A DNA stretch of 48,949 nt from Streptosporangiaceae bacterium (GTDB lineage Bacteria > Actinomycetota > Actinomycetes > Streptosporangiales > Streptosporangiaceae). The position numbers and the translations under genes were made by a program. Positions 1 to 7,830 of this stretch are shown here, piece by piece. Under the pieces are notes generated by a model that worked only from the letters and a program-made list of their open reading frames with translations, was not told the DNA's origin and did no database searches. The first letter of the stretch is position 1. Each line of letters begins with the position of its first letter. The stretch is taken from positions 1-48,949 of the forward strand of contig JAFARZ010000444.1 in assembly GCA_019245115.1 (NCBI GenBank). The letters run 5' to 3'.

Positions 1-549
1 GCCGCCCCGCTCACCGAAAAGGAGGCCATCTCCAACGCCGCGGTGCTGATGTTCGGCGGCATCGAGACCACCGAAGGCATGATCTCCAACGTCATGCTGC
101 ATCTGCTGGCCAATCCGGCGGCGCTCACCCTGGTCCGGTCAGATCCCGGCCTCGTGCCCGCCGCGATCGAGGAATCGCTGCGCCTCGAACCCGCCGCGGC
201 GGTCGTGGACCGGTACGCGACCGCGGACTCCGAGCTAGGCGGCGTCCAGATCAAGGCGGGCGACCAGGTGAAGGTCTCGATCAGCGGCGCGAACCGGGAT
301 CCGGCCGTCTTCGCCGATCCGGACGAGTTCGACATCCGCCGGCCGAACGCCGCGCGGCACCTGGCCTTCGCCCATGGCCCGCATTTCTGCCTGGGCGCGC
401 ACCTGGCCCGGCTGGAGACAAGGGCTGCCACCGAAGCGCTCCTGGCCGGGCTCCCCGGGCTGCGCCTGGACCCCGGTCATCCCGCTACGCCGCGTGGCCT
501 GGTCTTCCGCAAGCCGCCGGACCTCCGCGTCCGGTGGGGTCCCCGCTAG
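1..549 (+). CDS. Cytochrome P450, C-terminal part (gene enters from left edge)
   Basis: The frame is open from base 1, so only the last 182 residues are in the window. It holds the diagnostic distal half of a bacterial class I P450: the I-helix oxygen-binding stretch FGGIETTEGM, the K-helix EESLR (ExxR) pair, and the heme-ligand loop FAHGPHFCLGAHLAR with its cysteine. Bacterial P450s are about 400 residues, so roughly half is missing upstream. Such enzymes are soluble monooxygenases that take electrons from a ferredoxin and its reductase. No ferredoxin gene follows, and the substrate cannot be told. The gene converges on the encapsulin gene with about 40 bp between stops. The family call is firm. 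Confidence 0.95.
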   Translation, partial: AAPLTEKEAISNAAVLMFGGIETTEGMISNVMLHLLANPAALTLVRSDPGLVPAAIEESLRLEPAAAVVDRYATADSELGGVQIKAGDQVKVSISGANRDPAVFADPDEFDIRRPNAARHLAFAHGPHFCLGAHLARLETRAATEALLAGLPGLRLDPGHPATPRGLVFRKPPDLRVRWGPR

Positions 550-589
550 CCGCCGGCTAGCCCCCGAGCCACCCGGCCCTAACCCACGG

Positions 590-1390
590 CTACCCGGCGG
601 TCAGCGCGACGCTGGCCTCCGCCGTGTACACCAGGAACGTCAGCGTCTCGACGAAGTACAGCCGCACGCTCGCGTCGTCATGCGACGTGTACCCGATCGA
701 CAGATCCTGGCCGAGCCGGAGTTCGTAATCACCGCCCCGGCTGGACAGCAGGAACGCGCCATCGATGGCCGGCGCCCAGATGATCTCGCCATCCACCACG
801 CGGGCCAGGTGGTCCCGCACCGGATAACCGTGATCTGCGGTTTCGCTCACCGCGGTGTACGCGTCGGCGGACAGCACCAGGCAGAACGGGCCGCCGACTC
901 CGGCCAGCCGCAGCGCGGATACCGCCTGGCTGATTACATTGGGGTAATTCCGGACCTCGCCGGGCAGCGCCAGGGAAGGATTCGACGAAGCCTGCCGCAC
1001 CCCGGTGATTCCCGCGGCGGGATAGCCTTCGAATACCGCCCGGTCCTCCGCGAACGCCATCTTCTTCGCCGCGTCCTTCACCGGCTGCCAGTCCGAGTCC
1101 TGGGCGCCGCGCTCGACGTCATCTATATCCAGCCGGGACAGCGTGAACGGAACGCGGAATTCCACAACCTGCCGCGACGTGCGCAGCCGGGCGGCCACTC
1201 CGTCGGCTGGCGCCTGGATATCGGTCAGGTGGCCCGTACCGACGCTGGCCAGCGCCAGGCCTTCCGGTCCGCTCACGTCCACCACGCGCCGCGCGGCGAT
1301 ATGCGCCTCGAACGTCCGCCGGGCTTCCGCCTCAATGCCCGCCCACGCGTCGTCAGATATCGGCGCGAGCTCACGATGCAGGTTGTTCAT
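590..1390 (-). CDS. Type 1 encapsulin shell protein (HK97 fold, linocin M18 family)
   Basis: The 266-residue protein starts MNNLHRELAPISDDAWAGIE and carries the family pattern throughout (RRVVDVSGPEGLALASVGTGHL near residues 35-60; FEGYPAAGITG near 140). Length and sequence fit the type 1 encapsulin shell, which self-assembles into a protein nanocompartment in the cytoplasm. Its ATG overlaps the stop of the upstream DyP peroxidase gene in an ATGA, so the two are translationally coupled. The peroxidase ends in a loading peptide, which identifies it as the cargo. The older bacteriocin name for this family is historical; no secretion or immunity gene is present. Expression is expected to follow the DyP promoter. 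Confidence 0.95.
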   Translation of the reverse strand: MNNLHRELAPISDDAWAGIEAEARRTFEAHIAARRVVDVSGPEGLALASVGTGHLTDIQAPADGVAARLRTSRQVVEFRVPFTLSRLDIDDVERGAQDSDWQPVKDAAKKMAFAEDRAVFEGYPAAGITGVRQASSNPSLALPGEVRNYPNVISQAVSALRLAGVGGPFCLVLSADAYTAVSETADHGYPVRDHLARVVDGEIIWAPAIDGAFLLSSRGGDYELRLGQDLSIGYTSHDDASVRLYFVETLTFLVYTAEASVALTAG

Positions 1391-2400
1391 AGCCGATCAC
1401 TCCTTTTAAGGCTGCCGATGCCAAGCGAACCGCCGCCGCTTCCAGGGGAACCGCTGCCCGGCGGGCCGGGAAGGTCATCTAGGAAGTCAGCGGACGGGAC
1501 GAAGAACAGCACGCCGGTCATCGCGGTGGAGAAGTCGAGTATCCGGTCGTAAGTACCCGGCGGGTCGCCGAGAAACATGTTGGCCAGCATCTGCTCGGTT
1601 ACCGCGGGCGTGGCCGCGTAGCCGATGTAATAGGTGCCGAACTCACCCTCGCCAATGGTGCCGAATGGCATATTCGCACGAACGATCTGGCGTTCCTCGC
1701 CGTCCGGCCCGGTGATCGTGTTCAGGGCGACATGCGAATTGCCGGGCTTGACGTCATCGGGAAGCTCGATGTCGTCCAGCTTGGTCCGGCCGATCGCCTT
1801 TTCCTGCTCCTCGACCGGCATGGCGTTCCAGGAGTCGAGGTCGTGCACGTACTTCTGCACGATGACATAGCTGCCCCCGGCGAATCCGGCATCCTCGCCG
1901 CCGACCAGTGCGGCTGCTCCGGCGGCCCGGCCGACGGGATTCTCCGTGCCGTCGACGAACCCGAGCAGGTCGCGCTCGTCGAAGAACTTGAACCCGTGCA
2001 CTTCGTCGACCACCGTGGCCGCGCCGGCGAGCCGGTTCACGACCTTGGTGGCGAACTCGAAGCACATGTCCATCCGGTCCGACCGGATGTGGCACAGCAG
2101 GTCGCCGGGCGTGGCGGGAGCCCGGTGACGAGGACCGGCCAGCGCGCGGAACGGGTGCAGTCCGGCCGGGCGGGGCCCGGAAAACAGGCGATCCCAGGCG
2201 TCCGAGCCGATGCCGGCCACGCAGGCATGGCCGCGCCCGGGCCCCGCGCGGAAGCCGACCGACCGCTCCAGCGCGGCCCAGTCGGCGAGCAGGTCCCGGC
2301 AGGCCGCTTCGCCACCCCGGTCGATGGTCAGCACCAGGAATATCGCGGCCGCGGTCAGCGGGGTCAGCACCGGTTGTGGTTCCGGTGGCGGCTCCCCCAT
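1387..2400 (-). CDS. DyP-type heme peroxidase, encapsulin cargo
   Basis: The 337-residue protein has the DyP GxxDG motif (GFVDGTENP), the proximal heme ligand in NSHVALN and the distal arginine in IVRANMPFG. It reduces peroxide while oxidising dyes or phenolic compounds. After a Gly/Ser/Pro-rich linker the protein ends SLGIGSLKRSDRL, a near-consensus encapsulin loading peptide that docks cargo on the inner shell wall. ATG 2400 (or GTG 2403) was chosen because GGAAGGGAG lies just upstream; longer open frame upstream is promoter DNA. The shell gene follows in a 4-bp overlap. A box GGATAAT upstream on this strand is a candidate -10. Function and cargo role are well supported by family knowledge. 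Confidence 0.95.
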   Translation of the reverse strand: MGEPPPEPQPVLTPLTAAAIFLVLTIDRGGEAACRDLLADWAALERSVGFRAGPGRGHACVAGIGSDAWDRLFSGPRPAGLHPFRALAGPRHRAPATPGDLLCHIRSDRMDMCFEFATKVVNRLAGAATVVDEVHGFKFFDERDLLGFVDGTENPVGRAAGAAALVGGEDAGFAGGSYVIVQKYVHDLDSWNAMPVEEQEKAIGRTKLDDIELPDDVKPGNSHVALNTITGPDGEERQIVRANMPFGTIGEGEFGTYYIGYAATPAVTEQMLANMFLGDPPGTYDRILDFSTAMTGVLFFVPSADFLDDLPGPPGSGSPGSGGGSLGIGSLKRSDRL

Positions 2401-2432
2401 CACAGCATCAACTCCCTTCCCTGACCAAATTA

Positions 2433-2511
2433 TCCGGGGGGTACAGACCAACCCCCCGGGCCCCCCACCCGCGACGCTTCCCGCCGTTAGTGTCGCCCGG
2501 CCGGAAGGGCC
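2433..2511. repeat. Dispersed repeat H, copy 1 (DyP/ptrB intergenic region)
   Basis: About 80 bp beginning TCCGGGGGGTACAGACCAAC and ending CCCGGCCGGAAGGGCC. It is closely matched, on the opposite strand, by 9775-9855 at the end of the Ppm synthase gene. It lies between two divergent genes and partly overlaps the presumed DyP promoter. I see no gene in the 206-bp interval. Confidence 0.6.
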
Positions 2512-2606
2512 GGAAGCCCTTCGCGGCCAGGCGACCCGCGAAGCTCGCTCCGCTCGCCGCGGGGGCGAACGCGAAGTTCGCTACCCCCCGGGATAATCTC
2601 GCGCAC

Positions 2607-4706
2607 ATGAGCATCGAGCCGCCTGTCGCCAGGCAAGTTCCCAGCAAGCGCACCCAGCACGGGGATACCGTTATCGACGAGTACGCCTGGCTCGCGGACA
2701 AGGACGATCCCGAGACGATCGCCTACCTGAAGGCGGAGAACGGCTACACCGACGCGCTGACCGAGCGCCTCGAGCCGTTGCGCGACGCTATTTTCGGCGA
2801 GATCAAGGCCCGCACCCAGGAATCGGACCTGTCGGTGCCGGTCCGCAAGGGCGGCTGGTGGCAGTACAGCCGTACCGTCGAAGGGCAGCAGTACCCGGTA
2901 TTCTGCCGCCGGGCGGTCCGGGAGGGCGAGGTCATCCCGCCGATGGCGGCTGGCGGCCTGCCGCTGGACGGCGAGGAGGTGCTGCTCGATGGCAACGAAC
3001 TCGCGGCCGGCGCGAGCTTCTTCTCGCTTGGCGCGTTCAGCCTGACCGCCGGCCAGCGGAAGCTGGCGTACTCGACCGACTTCTCCGGTGATGAGCGGTT
3101 CACCCTCCGCGTCAAGGATCTCAGCACCGGCGCGACGCTCTCCGACGAGATCCCCGGCACGTACTACGGCTGCGCCTGGTCAGCCGACGGCCAGTACTTG
3201 TTCTATGTCACGGTGGACGAGGCGTGGCGCCCGTTCCGCGTGTGGCGGCACCAGATAGGCACGCCGGCCAGCGCGGACGTGAAGGTATTCGAGGAATCCG
3301 ACGAGCGGTTCTGGGTCACCGTCCGCCTGACCCGCAGCGAGCGTTACCTGGTCATCCGGACGGCCAGCGTGCTGACCAGCGAGGTCCTGCTGCTGGACGC
3401 CGCGACGCCGGCCGGCCGGTTCGTCACCGTCGCTCCCCGCAGGCAGGGCGTGGAGTACGAGGTGGACCACGCCGGCGACCGGCTGCTTATCCTGCACAAC
3501 GACCAGGCGCCGGACTTCGAGCTGGCCACCGCGCCGGTCAGCGATCCCCGTGAGTGGACTCCGCTGATCCCCCATGAAGCGGGCACGCGCCTGCTGTCGG
3601 CGATGGCGTTCGCCGGCTTCATCGTCGTCTACTTCCGCCGCGACGGCCTCACGGGGCTGCGGATCCTTTCCGGGGGCCGCCCGGCCCACGAGCACGAGGT
3701 CGCCTTTCCCGAGCCGCTGTACACCGTGGGCCCCGGCTCCAACCCCGAGTTCGAGGCCACCAGGTTCCGGCTCAGCTACGCCTCCCTGGTCACCCCGGAT
3801 TCGGTTTACGACTGCGACATGGCCACGGGCGACCTGACACTGCTCAAGCGCCAGCCGGTGCTCCCGGTGCCTGGCGAGCCGCCCTACGATCCGGGGAACT
3901 ACGAGCAGCACCGCGAGTGGGCCACCGCGGACGACGGCACGCGGGTGCCCATCTCGCTGGTGTGCCGGCGCGGCACGCCCCGCGACGGGACAGCGCCGTG
4001 CCTGCTGTATGGCTACGGCAGCTACGAGATCTCCCGCGACCCGAACTTCTCCATCTCCCGGCTGTCCCTGCTCGATCGCGGTTTCGTCTACGCGCTCGCG
4101 CACGTCCGGGGCGGCGGTGAGATGGGCCGGGCCTGGTACCTCGATGGCAAACTGCTGCGCAAGAAGAACACGTTCACGGACTTCGTCGCCAGCGCCCGGC
4201 ATCTCGTCCGGGAGAACTGGACCAGCAGCGGCCGTCTGGTCGCACGGGGCGGCTCGGCGGGCGGGCTGCTGATGGGCGCGGCGGTCAACCTGGCGCCTGA
4301 GGCTTTCGCCGGGATCGTGGCGCACGTGCCGTTCGTGGACGCGCTCAACACGATCCTGGATCCGTCGCTGCCGCTGACCGTCACCGAGTGGGAGGAGTGG
4401 GGCGACCCGCTGCATGACCCCGAGGTGTACGCGTACATGAAGTCCTACACACCGTACGAGAACATCGCGGCGACGCGCTATCCGCCGGTCTTCGCCCTCG
4501 GCGGCCTGAACGACACGCGGGTCAGCTACCACGAGCCGGCCAAGTGGATCGCCCGGCTGCGCGCCACCGCCAGCGGCGGCCCGTTCCTGCTCAAGACCGA
4601 GATGGAAGCCGGGCACGGCGGCCGGAGCGGCAGGTATGACGCGTGGCGGGAGGAAGCGCTGGTCCTCGCCTGGGTCGTGACCACGATCAGTGATCGAACT
4701 CAGTGA
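2607..4706 (+). CDS. ptrB: Oligopeptidase B / prolyl oligopeptidase family serine peptidase (S9A)
   Basis: The 699-residue protein has the family's N-terminal beta-propeller and a C-terminal alpha/beta-hydrolase domain. The catalytic triad is visible: Ser550 in RGGSAGGLLMG, Asp in GGLNDTRVSYHEP, and His in EAGHGGRSGR. Such cytosolic enzymes cut short peptides after basic residues or proline. The start at 2607 is supported by homology (MSIEPPVARQVPSKR) and by TAATCT seven bases upstream, which would give a leaderless mRNA; the frame is open further upstream but that is repeat and promoter sequence. The C-terminal codons fall in a 13-bp tandem repeat shared with the convergent prs gene. Choosing between oligopeptidase B and prolyl oligopeptidase is less certain than the family call. 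Confidence 0.93.
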   Translation: MSIEPPVARQVPSKRTQHGDTVIDEYAWLADKDDPETIAYLKAENGYTDALTERLEPLRDAIFGEIKARTQESDLSVPVRKGGWWQYSRTVEGQQYPVFCRRAVREGEVIPPMAAGGLPLDGEEVLLDGNELAAGASFFSLGAFSLTAGQRKLAYSTDFSGDERFTLRVKDLSTGATLSDEIPGTYYGCAWSADGQYLFYVTVDEAWRPFRVWRHQIGTPASADVKVFEESDERFWVTVRLTRSERYLVIRTASVLTSEVLLLDAATPAGRFVTVAPRRQGVEYEVDHAGDRLLILHNDQAPDFELATAPVSDPREWTPLIPHEAGTRLLSAMAFAGFIVVYFRRDGLTGLRILSGGRPAHEHEVAFPEPLYTVGPGSNPEFEATRFRLSYASLVTPDSVYDCDMATGDLTLLKRQPVLPVPGEPPYDPGNYEQHREWATADDGTRVPISLVCRRGTPRDGTAPCLLYGYGSYEISRDPNFSISRLSLLDRGFVYALAHVRGGGEMGRAWYLDGKLLRKKNTFTDFVASARHLVRENWTSSGRLVARGGSAGGLLMGAAVNLAPEAFAGIVAHVPFVDALNTILDPSLPLTVTEWEEWGDPLHDPEVYAYMKSYTPYENIAATRYPPVFALGGLNDTRVSYHEPAKWIARLRATASGGPFLLKTEMEAGHGGRSGRYDAWREEALVLAWVVTTISDRTQ

Positions 4707-4725
4707 TCGAACTCAGTGATCGAAC
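4688..4725. repeat. 13-bp tandem repeat, three copies, spanning two stop codons
   Basis: The unit CAGTGATCGAACT occurs at 4688, 4701 and 4714 (the last copy ends with one changed base). The array contains the last codons and TGA of the peptidase gene and, on the other strand, the last codons and TGA of prs. Both C-termini are therefore partly encoded by the repeat. Confidence 0.9.
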
Positions 4726-5648
4726 AGGGCGCTGACCGACTCTCCGTTATGGATGCGCCGGATGGCTTCGGCCAGCGCGGGGGCGACCGACAGCACGTGC
4801 AGCTTGGGATGCTCCGCGGGCACCGGCACCGAGTTGGAGCACACGATCTCCGTCACGTCCTCGAACGCGGCCATCTTGTCCAGCGCCCCGTCGGCGAACA
4901 GCCCGTGCGTGCACGCCACGCTCACCGACCCGGTTCCCTGTTCACGCAGCCGGTCGAGGAGCTCGAACACCGTAGTTCCCCGCGCGATCTCATCGTCGAG
5001 CACGATCACGTCCCGCCCGGCCACGTCGCCGATGATGGCCGAGATGGAAACCCGGGAATCGCTGTGCCGCTCCTTGGCCCCGGCCGCCACCGGGACGCCC
5101 AGCCGCCGGGCGAACGCCGCGGCGCTCTTCGCGTTGCCCAGGTCCGGGGACACCACCACGCAGTTCGACAGGTCGCGCCCGCGGAAGTGGGCGGCCAGCT
5201 CGCGCAGCGCGTGCAGGTGGTCGACGGGCACCGAGAAGAATCCGTGCACCTGCGGTGAGTGCAGCGTCAGCGTGAGCACCCGGTTGACGCCGGCGGTGAC
5301 CAGGAGGTCCGCGACGAGCCGGCCGCCGATGGAGATCCGCGCTTCGTCTTTCTTGTCCGACCTCGCGTACGCGAAGTGCGGCATGACCGCGGTCACCCGC
5401 GCGGCCGATGCTCCCCTGGCCGCGTCCGCCATCAGCAGCAGCTCGACCAGGTTCTCCTGTACCGGCGGGACCAGCGGCTGGATGAGGAACACATCCCGTT
5501 CCCGGCAGTTGGACTGGAGCTGCACCTCCAGGCAGTCATTGGCGAACCTGGTGATCCGCACGGGGCGCCTGGGTTCGGACAGGTACATGCAGATCTCGGT
5601 GGCCAGCGCCTGATGCGCGCTGCCGCTGAATACCGCGATCTCACGCAC
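4713..5648 (-). CDS. prs: Ribose-phosphate pyrophosphokinase (PRPP synthetase), divergent paralogue
   Basis: The 311-residue protein makes PRPP from ribose 5-phosphate and ATP. The family's landmarks are present but altered: LTLHSPQVHGFFSVPVDHL for the DLHAxQIQGFF segment, VVSPDLGNAKSAAAFARRLG for the VVSPDxGG region, a KERHSD catalytic loop, and VLDDEIARGTTVFELL where the PRPP loop is usually VDDxIDTGGT. It overlaps the upstream adenylate kinase by 8 bp, so the two are made together; kinase and PRPP synthetase share AMP and ATP as product and substrate. The unusual PRPP loop suggests a paralogue rather than the housekeeping copy. Family call firm, exact activity inferred. Confidence 0.88.
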   Translation of the reverse strand: MREIAVFSGSAHQALATEICMYLSEPRRPVRITRFANDCLEVQLQSNCRERDVFLIQPLVPPVQENLVELLLMADAARGASAARVTAVMPHFAYARSDKKDEARISIGGRLVADLLVTAGVNRVLTLTLHSPQVHGFFSVPVDHLHALRELAAHFRGRDLSNCVVVSPDLGNAKSAAAFARRLGVPVAAGAKERHSDSRVSISAIIGDVAGRDVIVLDDEIARGTTVFELLDRLREQGTGSVSVACTHGLFADGALDKMAAFEDVTEIVCSNSVPVPAEHPKLHVLSVAPALAEAIRRIHNGESVSALFDH

Positions 5649-6324
5649 CAGCGGGTCCCGGCGGCTGGTGCGTGGTGTCCGGCTTGGCGGGGGGAAGGCC
5701 GAGCCGCTCCCTGATGTCCTGCTGGACCATGTCCGGGGCCGACCGCGCGTCCACGGTGATCACGTACTCCTTGCGCCGGAACAGGTCCAGCAAGGGGCCG
5801 GTCTTCTCATGATATTCCCGCAGCCGGACCGCCAGCGCCTCCTCGGTGTCGTCCTCCCTGGTCACCAGCTCTCCCCCGCACACGTCGCATTTACCGGGCT
5901 CCCTGGGGCTGTTGGCGAGCAGGTTGTAGTCCATGCCGCAGTTGGCGCACAGCCGCCGGTTCAGCACCCGCCGCCGCACCTCGCTGTCCGGCAGGTCCAG
6001 GTAAACCACTCCGTCAATGTCGTAGCTTTCCAGGAAGAATTCCGCCTGCCGGGCGTTACGCGGGAAACCGTCGATGATGAAACCGTAATTCCAGTCGTGC
6101 GCGGTGAGCCGGTCCCTGACCACCGATTCCACCAGGTCGTCGCTGACCAGTTCCCCCGCCGCCATCACCCGCCGGACCTGCGCGCCCATCTTGGTGTGGT
6201 TCTGGACGTTCCACCGGAAGATGTCACCGACGCTGATGTGGACCAGATCGAGGTCCCTGGCCAGCAGCTGGCTCTGCGTGCCCTTGCCGCTGCCCTGCAC
6301 GCCCATGATTACGTATTTCCGCAT
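5641..6324 (-). CDS. adk: Adenylate kinase (zinc-finger LID type)
   Basis: The 227-residue protein phosphorylates AMP with ATP. The P-loop is GVQGSGKGTQ (residues 8-17), the AMP-binding part includes DGFPRNARQAEF, and the LID contains a four-cysteine zinc site (CANCGMDY and CDVCGGE). After residue 205 a Pro-rich tail PPAKPDTTHQPPGPAGA is not part of the fold. In most actinobacteria the housekeeping adk lies in the ribosomal-protein spc operon; here it sits directly before prs with an 8-bp overlap, so this is probably a second copy dedicated to PRPP or AMP metabolism. Repeat B copy 1 lies immediately upstream. Confidence 0.93.
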   Translation of the reverse strand: MRKYVIMGVQGSGKGTQSQLLARDLDLVHISVGDIFRWNVQNHTKMGAQVRRVMAAGELVSDDLVESVVRDRLTAHDWNYGFIIDGFPRNARQAEFFLESYDIDGVVYLDLPDSEVRRRVLNRRLCANCGMDYNLLANSPREPGKCDVCGGELVTREDDTEEALAVRLREYHEKTGPLLDLFRRKEYVITVDARSAPDMVQQDIRERLGLPPAKPDTTHQPPGPAGA

Positions 6325-6349
6325 GCCGATAACCCTGGCATACCTTTTA

Positions 6350-6453
6350 CGCTCGCTCGCCTCCGGGCCGCTGTGAGGTGCCGCCTTCCCTCGTCGCTCG
6401 TTCCTCGCTCCTCAGTCCAGGCGACACCGCGGCCCCTTTGGCTCGCTCGCGGG
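6350..6453. repeat. Dispersed repeat B, copy 1
   Basis: A 104-bp sequence rich in CTCGCTCG and CGCTCGTTCCTCGCTC words, between the divergent adk and 6477 genes. It matches 27744-27846 over its full length with roughly nine bases in ten identical by eye. Here it is intergenic; the other copy is translated as the end of LivM. Confidence 0.85.
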
Positions 6454-6476
6454 TTCCGCGGCGATACGCTCATGAC

Positions 6477-6896
6477 ATGGAGTCAGCGTCACCCGAGCCC
6501 ACCTGGCGGTTCCTGATAACGCCCCGGTGGATCGGGTGGCACCTGCTCATGGTGGTCTCGTTCGCCGGAATGCTGTGGCTGGGTGACTGGCAACTGCGTC
6601 GCGCCATGTCCGGCAACGGACTGAGCTGGGCTTACACGTTCGAGTGGCCGCTGTTCGCCGTTTTCGCAGTGGTGTTCTGGGCTAGGACGATCCGCGACGA
6701 GTTCCGGATCCGTCGCGGCGGTGAGGTCCGAGCACAGCCCGCCGACCTGGACCTGCCGATCGGCGTCGGCACGCCGTCGGCCATTGCGCAGGCCGGAGAC
6801 GACGAGGATGACCCCGAGCTGCGCGCCTACAACGAGTACCTGGCCCGGCTGAACTCAGAAGTGAAGGGACACGGCAAGTGGCACGGCCTCAGATAG
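6477..6896 (+). CDS. Small membrane protein with a SURF1-like N-terminus
   Basis: A 139-residue protein with two membrane segments (about residues 17-35 and 48-65) followed by a charged cytoplasmic-looking tail. The opening WRFLITPRWIGWHLLMVVSF and GDWQLRRA resemble the first membrane helix of SURF1 cytochrome-oxidase assembly proteins, but the conserved SURF1 periplasmic domain is absent. ATG 6477 is preferred because the open frame upstream runs into repeat B. It overlaps the DUF3817 gene by 19 bp, so the pair is probably coupled and may work together in the membrane. No reaction can be assigned. Confidence 0.8.
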   Translation: MESASPEPTWRFLITPRWIGWHLLMVVSFAGMLWLGDWQLRRAMSGNGLSWAYTFEWPLFAVFAVVFWARTIRDEFRIRRGGEVRAQPADLDLPIGVGTPSAIAQAGDDEDDPELRAYNEYLARLNSEVKGHGKWHGLR

Positions 6897-7234
6897 CCAG
6901 CGCCGATGTGACGCGCTACCGGGTGATGGCCTATGTAACCGGCGTGGTGCTGATGGTGCTGGTCTTCGTCGGGATCCCGCTTCAGGCCGCGGGGCACCCG
7001 GCCGTCGCCAACGATGTCGGCGTGGTGCATGGCATCTTGTACATCATCTACCTGATCACCGCCTATGTGCTGGCCAGGAAGCTGCGGCTCGCCGTCAGGC
7101 CGATGGTGATCCTGCTGCTGGCCGGGACGATCCCGGTCATGACGTTCATCGTCGAGCGGTGGGCCACCCGCAATTTCATCAACCCGGCGCTCCGCGACCA
7201 GCCAAGCACGACCCCCCACACCGTCCGGCAGTGA
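6878..7234 (+). CDS. DUF3817 integral membrane protein
   Basis: A 118-residue protein beginning at GTG 6878, with three predicted membrane helices and the characteristic core VVHGILYIIYLITAYVLARKL, as found in actinobacterial DUF3817 proteins. The family has no established function. It overlaps the preceding gene by 19 bp and its TGA overlaps the GTG of the next gene (GTGA), which places it inside a four-gene operon with RNA methyltransferases. Start choice rests on family length and the overlap. Confidence 0.88.
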   Translation: MARPQIASADVTRYRVMAYVTGVVLMVLVFVGIPLQAAGHPAVANDVGVVHGILYIIYLITAYVLARKLRLAVRPMVILLLAGTIPVMTFIVERWATRNFINPALRDQPSTTPHTVRQ

Positions 7235-7830
7235 GCCAGCATTACTTCTCCCGCGATCCGCGGGCCCCGCACCGCCCGGGCCTGGTCCGGGTGATCCTGC
7301 CCGACGTGTACCTGGAGCTGGAGACCGATTCCGGGGTCTTCTCCGCCAGCCGGCTCGACCCCGGCACCCGGCTGCTGCTGGACGAGGCCCCGCCGCCACC
7401 GGACAGCGGTGACCTGCTGGATCTGGGCTGCGGTTACGGCCCGATCGCCTGCGTGCTGGCGGCCCGCTCCCCCGCCGCCACGGTGTGGGCCGTCGACGTG
7501 AACGAACGCGCCCTCGAGCTGTGCGCGCGCAACGCGGCCCGGGCGGGGCTGGGCAACGTGCGCTGCGTCACGCCCGATGACGGCCCCGCGCACGTCGGCG
7601 CCATCTGGTCCAACCCGCCGGTGCGCATCGGCAAGCAGGGCCTGCACGACTTGCTGCGCGACTGGCTCGGCCGCCTGCACGGCCGGGCCCACCTGGTGGT
7701 CGGCCGCAATCTCGGCGCGGATTCGCTGGCCCGCTGGCTGGCCGGGCAGGGCTGGCCCGCGACGCGCCTGGTATCCCGCGCCGGTTACCGTCTGCTAGAG
7801 ATAACCACTGACCGGGGGGACGCCACATGA
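7231..7830 (+). CDS. RsmC-like class I SAM-dependent methyltransferase
   Basis: A 199-residue single-domain methyltransferase. The SAM-binding motif I is LLDLGCGYGPIAC (about residues 70-82), the acidic loop is VWAVDVNERAL, and the substrate motif is SNPPVRIG, the NPP signature of enzymes that methylate exocyclic amines of bases. It corresponds to the catalytic half of RsmC, which makes m2G1207 in 16S rRNA; E. coli RsmC is nearly twice as long. The GTG start overlaps the DUF3817 stop, and its own TGA overlaps the ATG of the next gene, so all four are one transcript. Guanine-N2 rRNA methylation is inferred from family. Confidence 0.88.
   Translation: MSQHYFSRDPRAPHRPGLVRVILPDVYLELETDSGVFSASRLDPGTRLLLDEAPPPPDSGDLLDLGCGYGPIACVLAARSPAATVWAVDVNERALELCARNAARAGLGNVRCVTPDDGPAHVGAIWSNPPVRIGKQGLHDLLRDWLGRLHGRAHLVVGRNLGADSLARWLAGQGWPATRLVSRAGYRLLEITTDRGDAT

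Noticed and set aside
590..1390. Bacteriocin (linocin M18) interpretation of the encapsulin gene
   Set aside because: The adjacent DyP gene ends in a loading peptide, and there are no secretion or immunity genes; the nanocompartment reading explains everything.
3180..4616. Long open frame antisense to the oligopeptidase gene
   Set aside because: GC-rich codon usage keeps antisense frames open; composition is Arg/Gly/Val/His-rich with no domain, while the other strand encodes a complete S9 peptidase.
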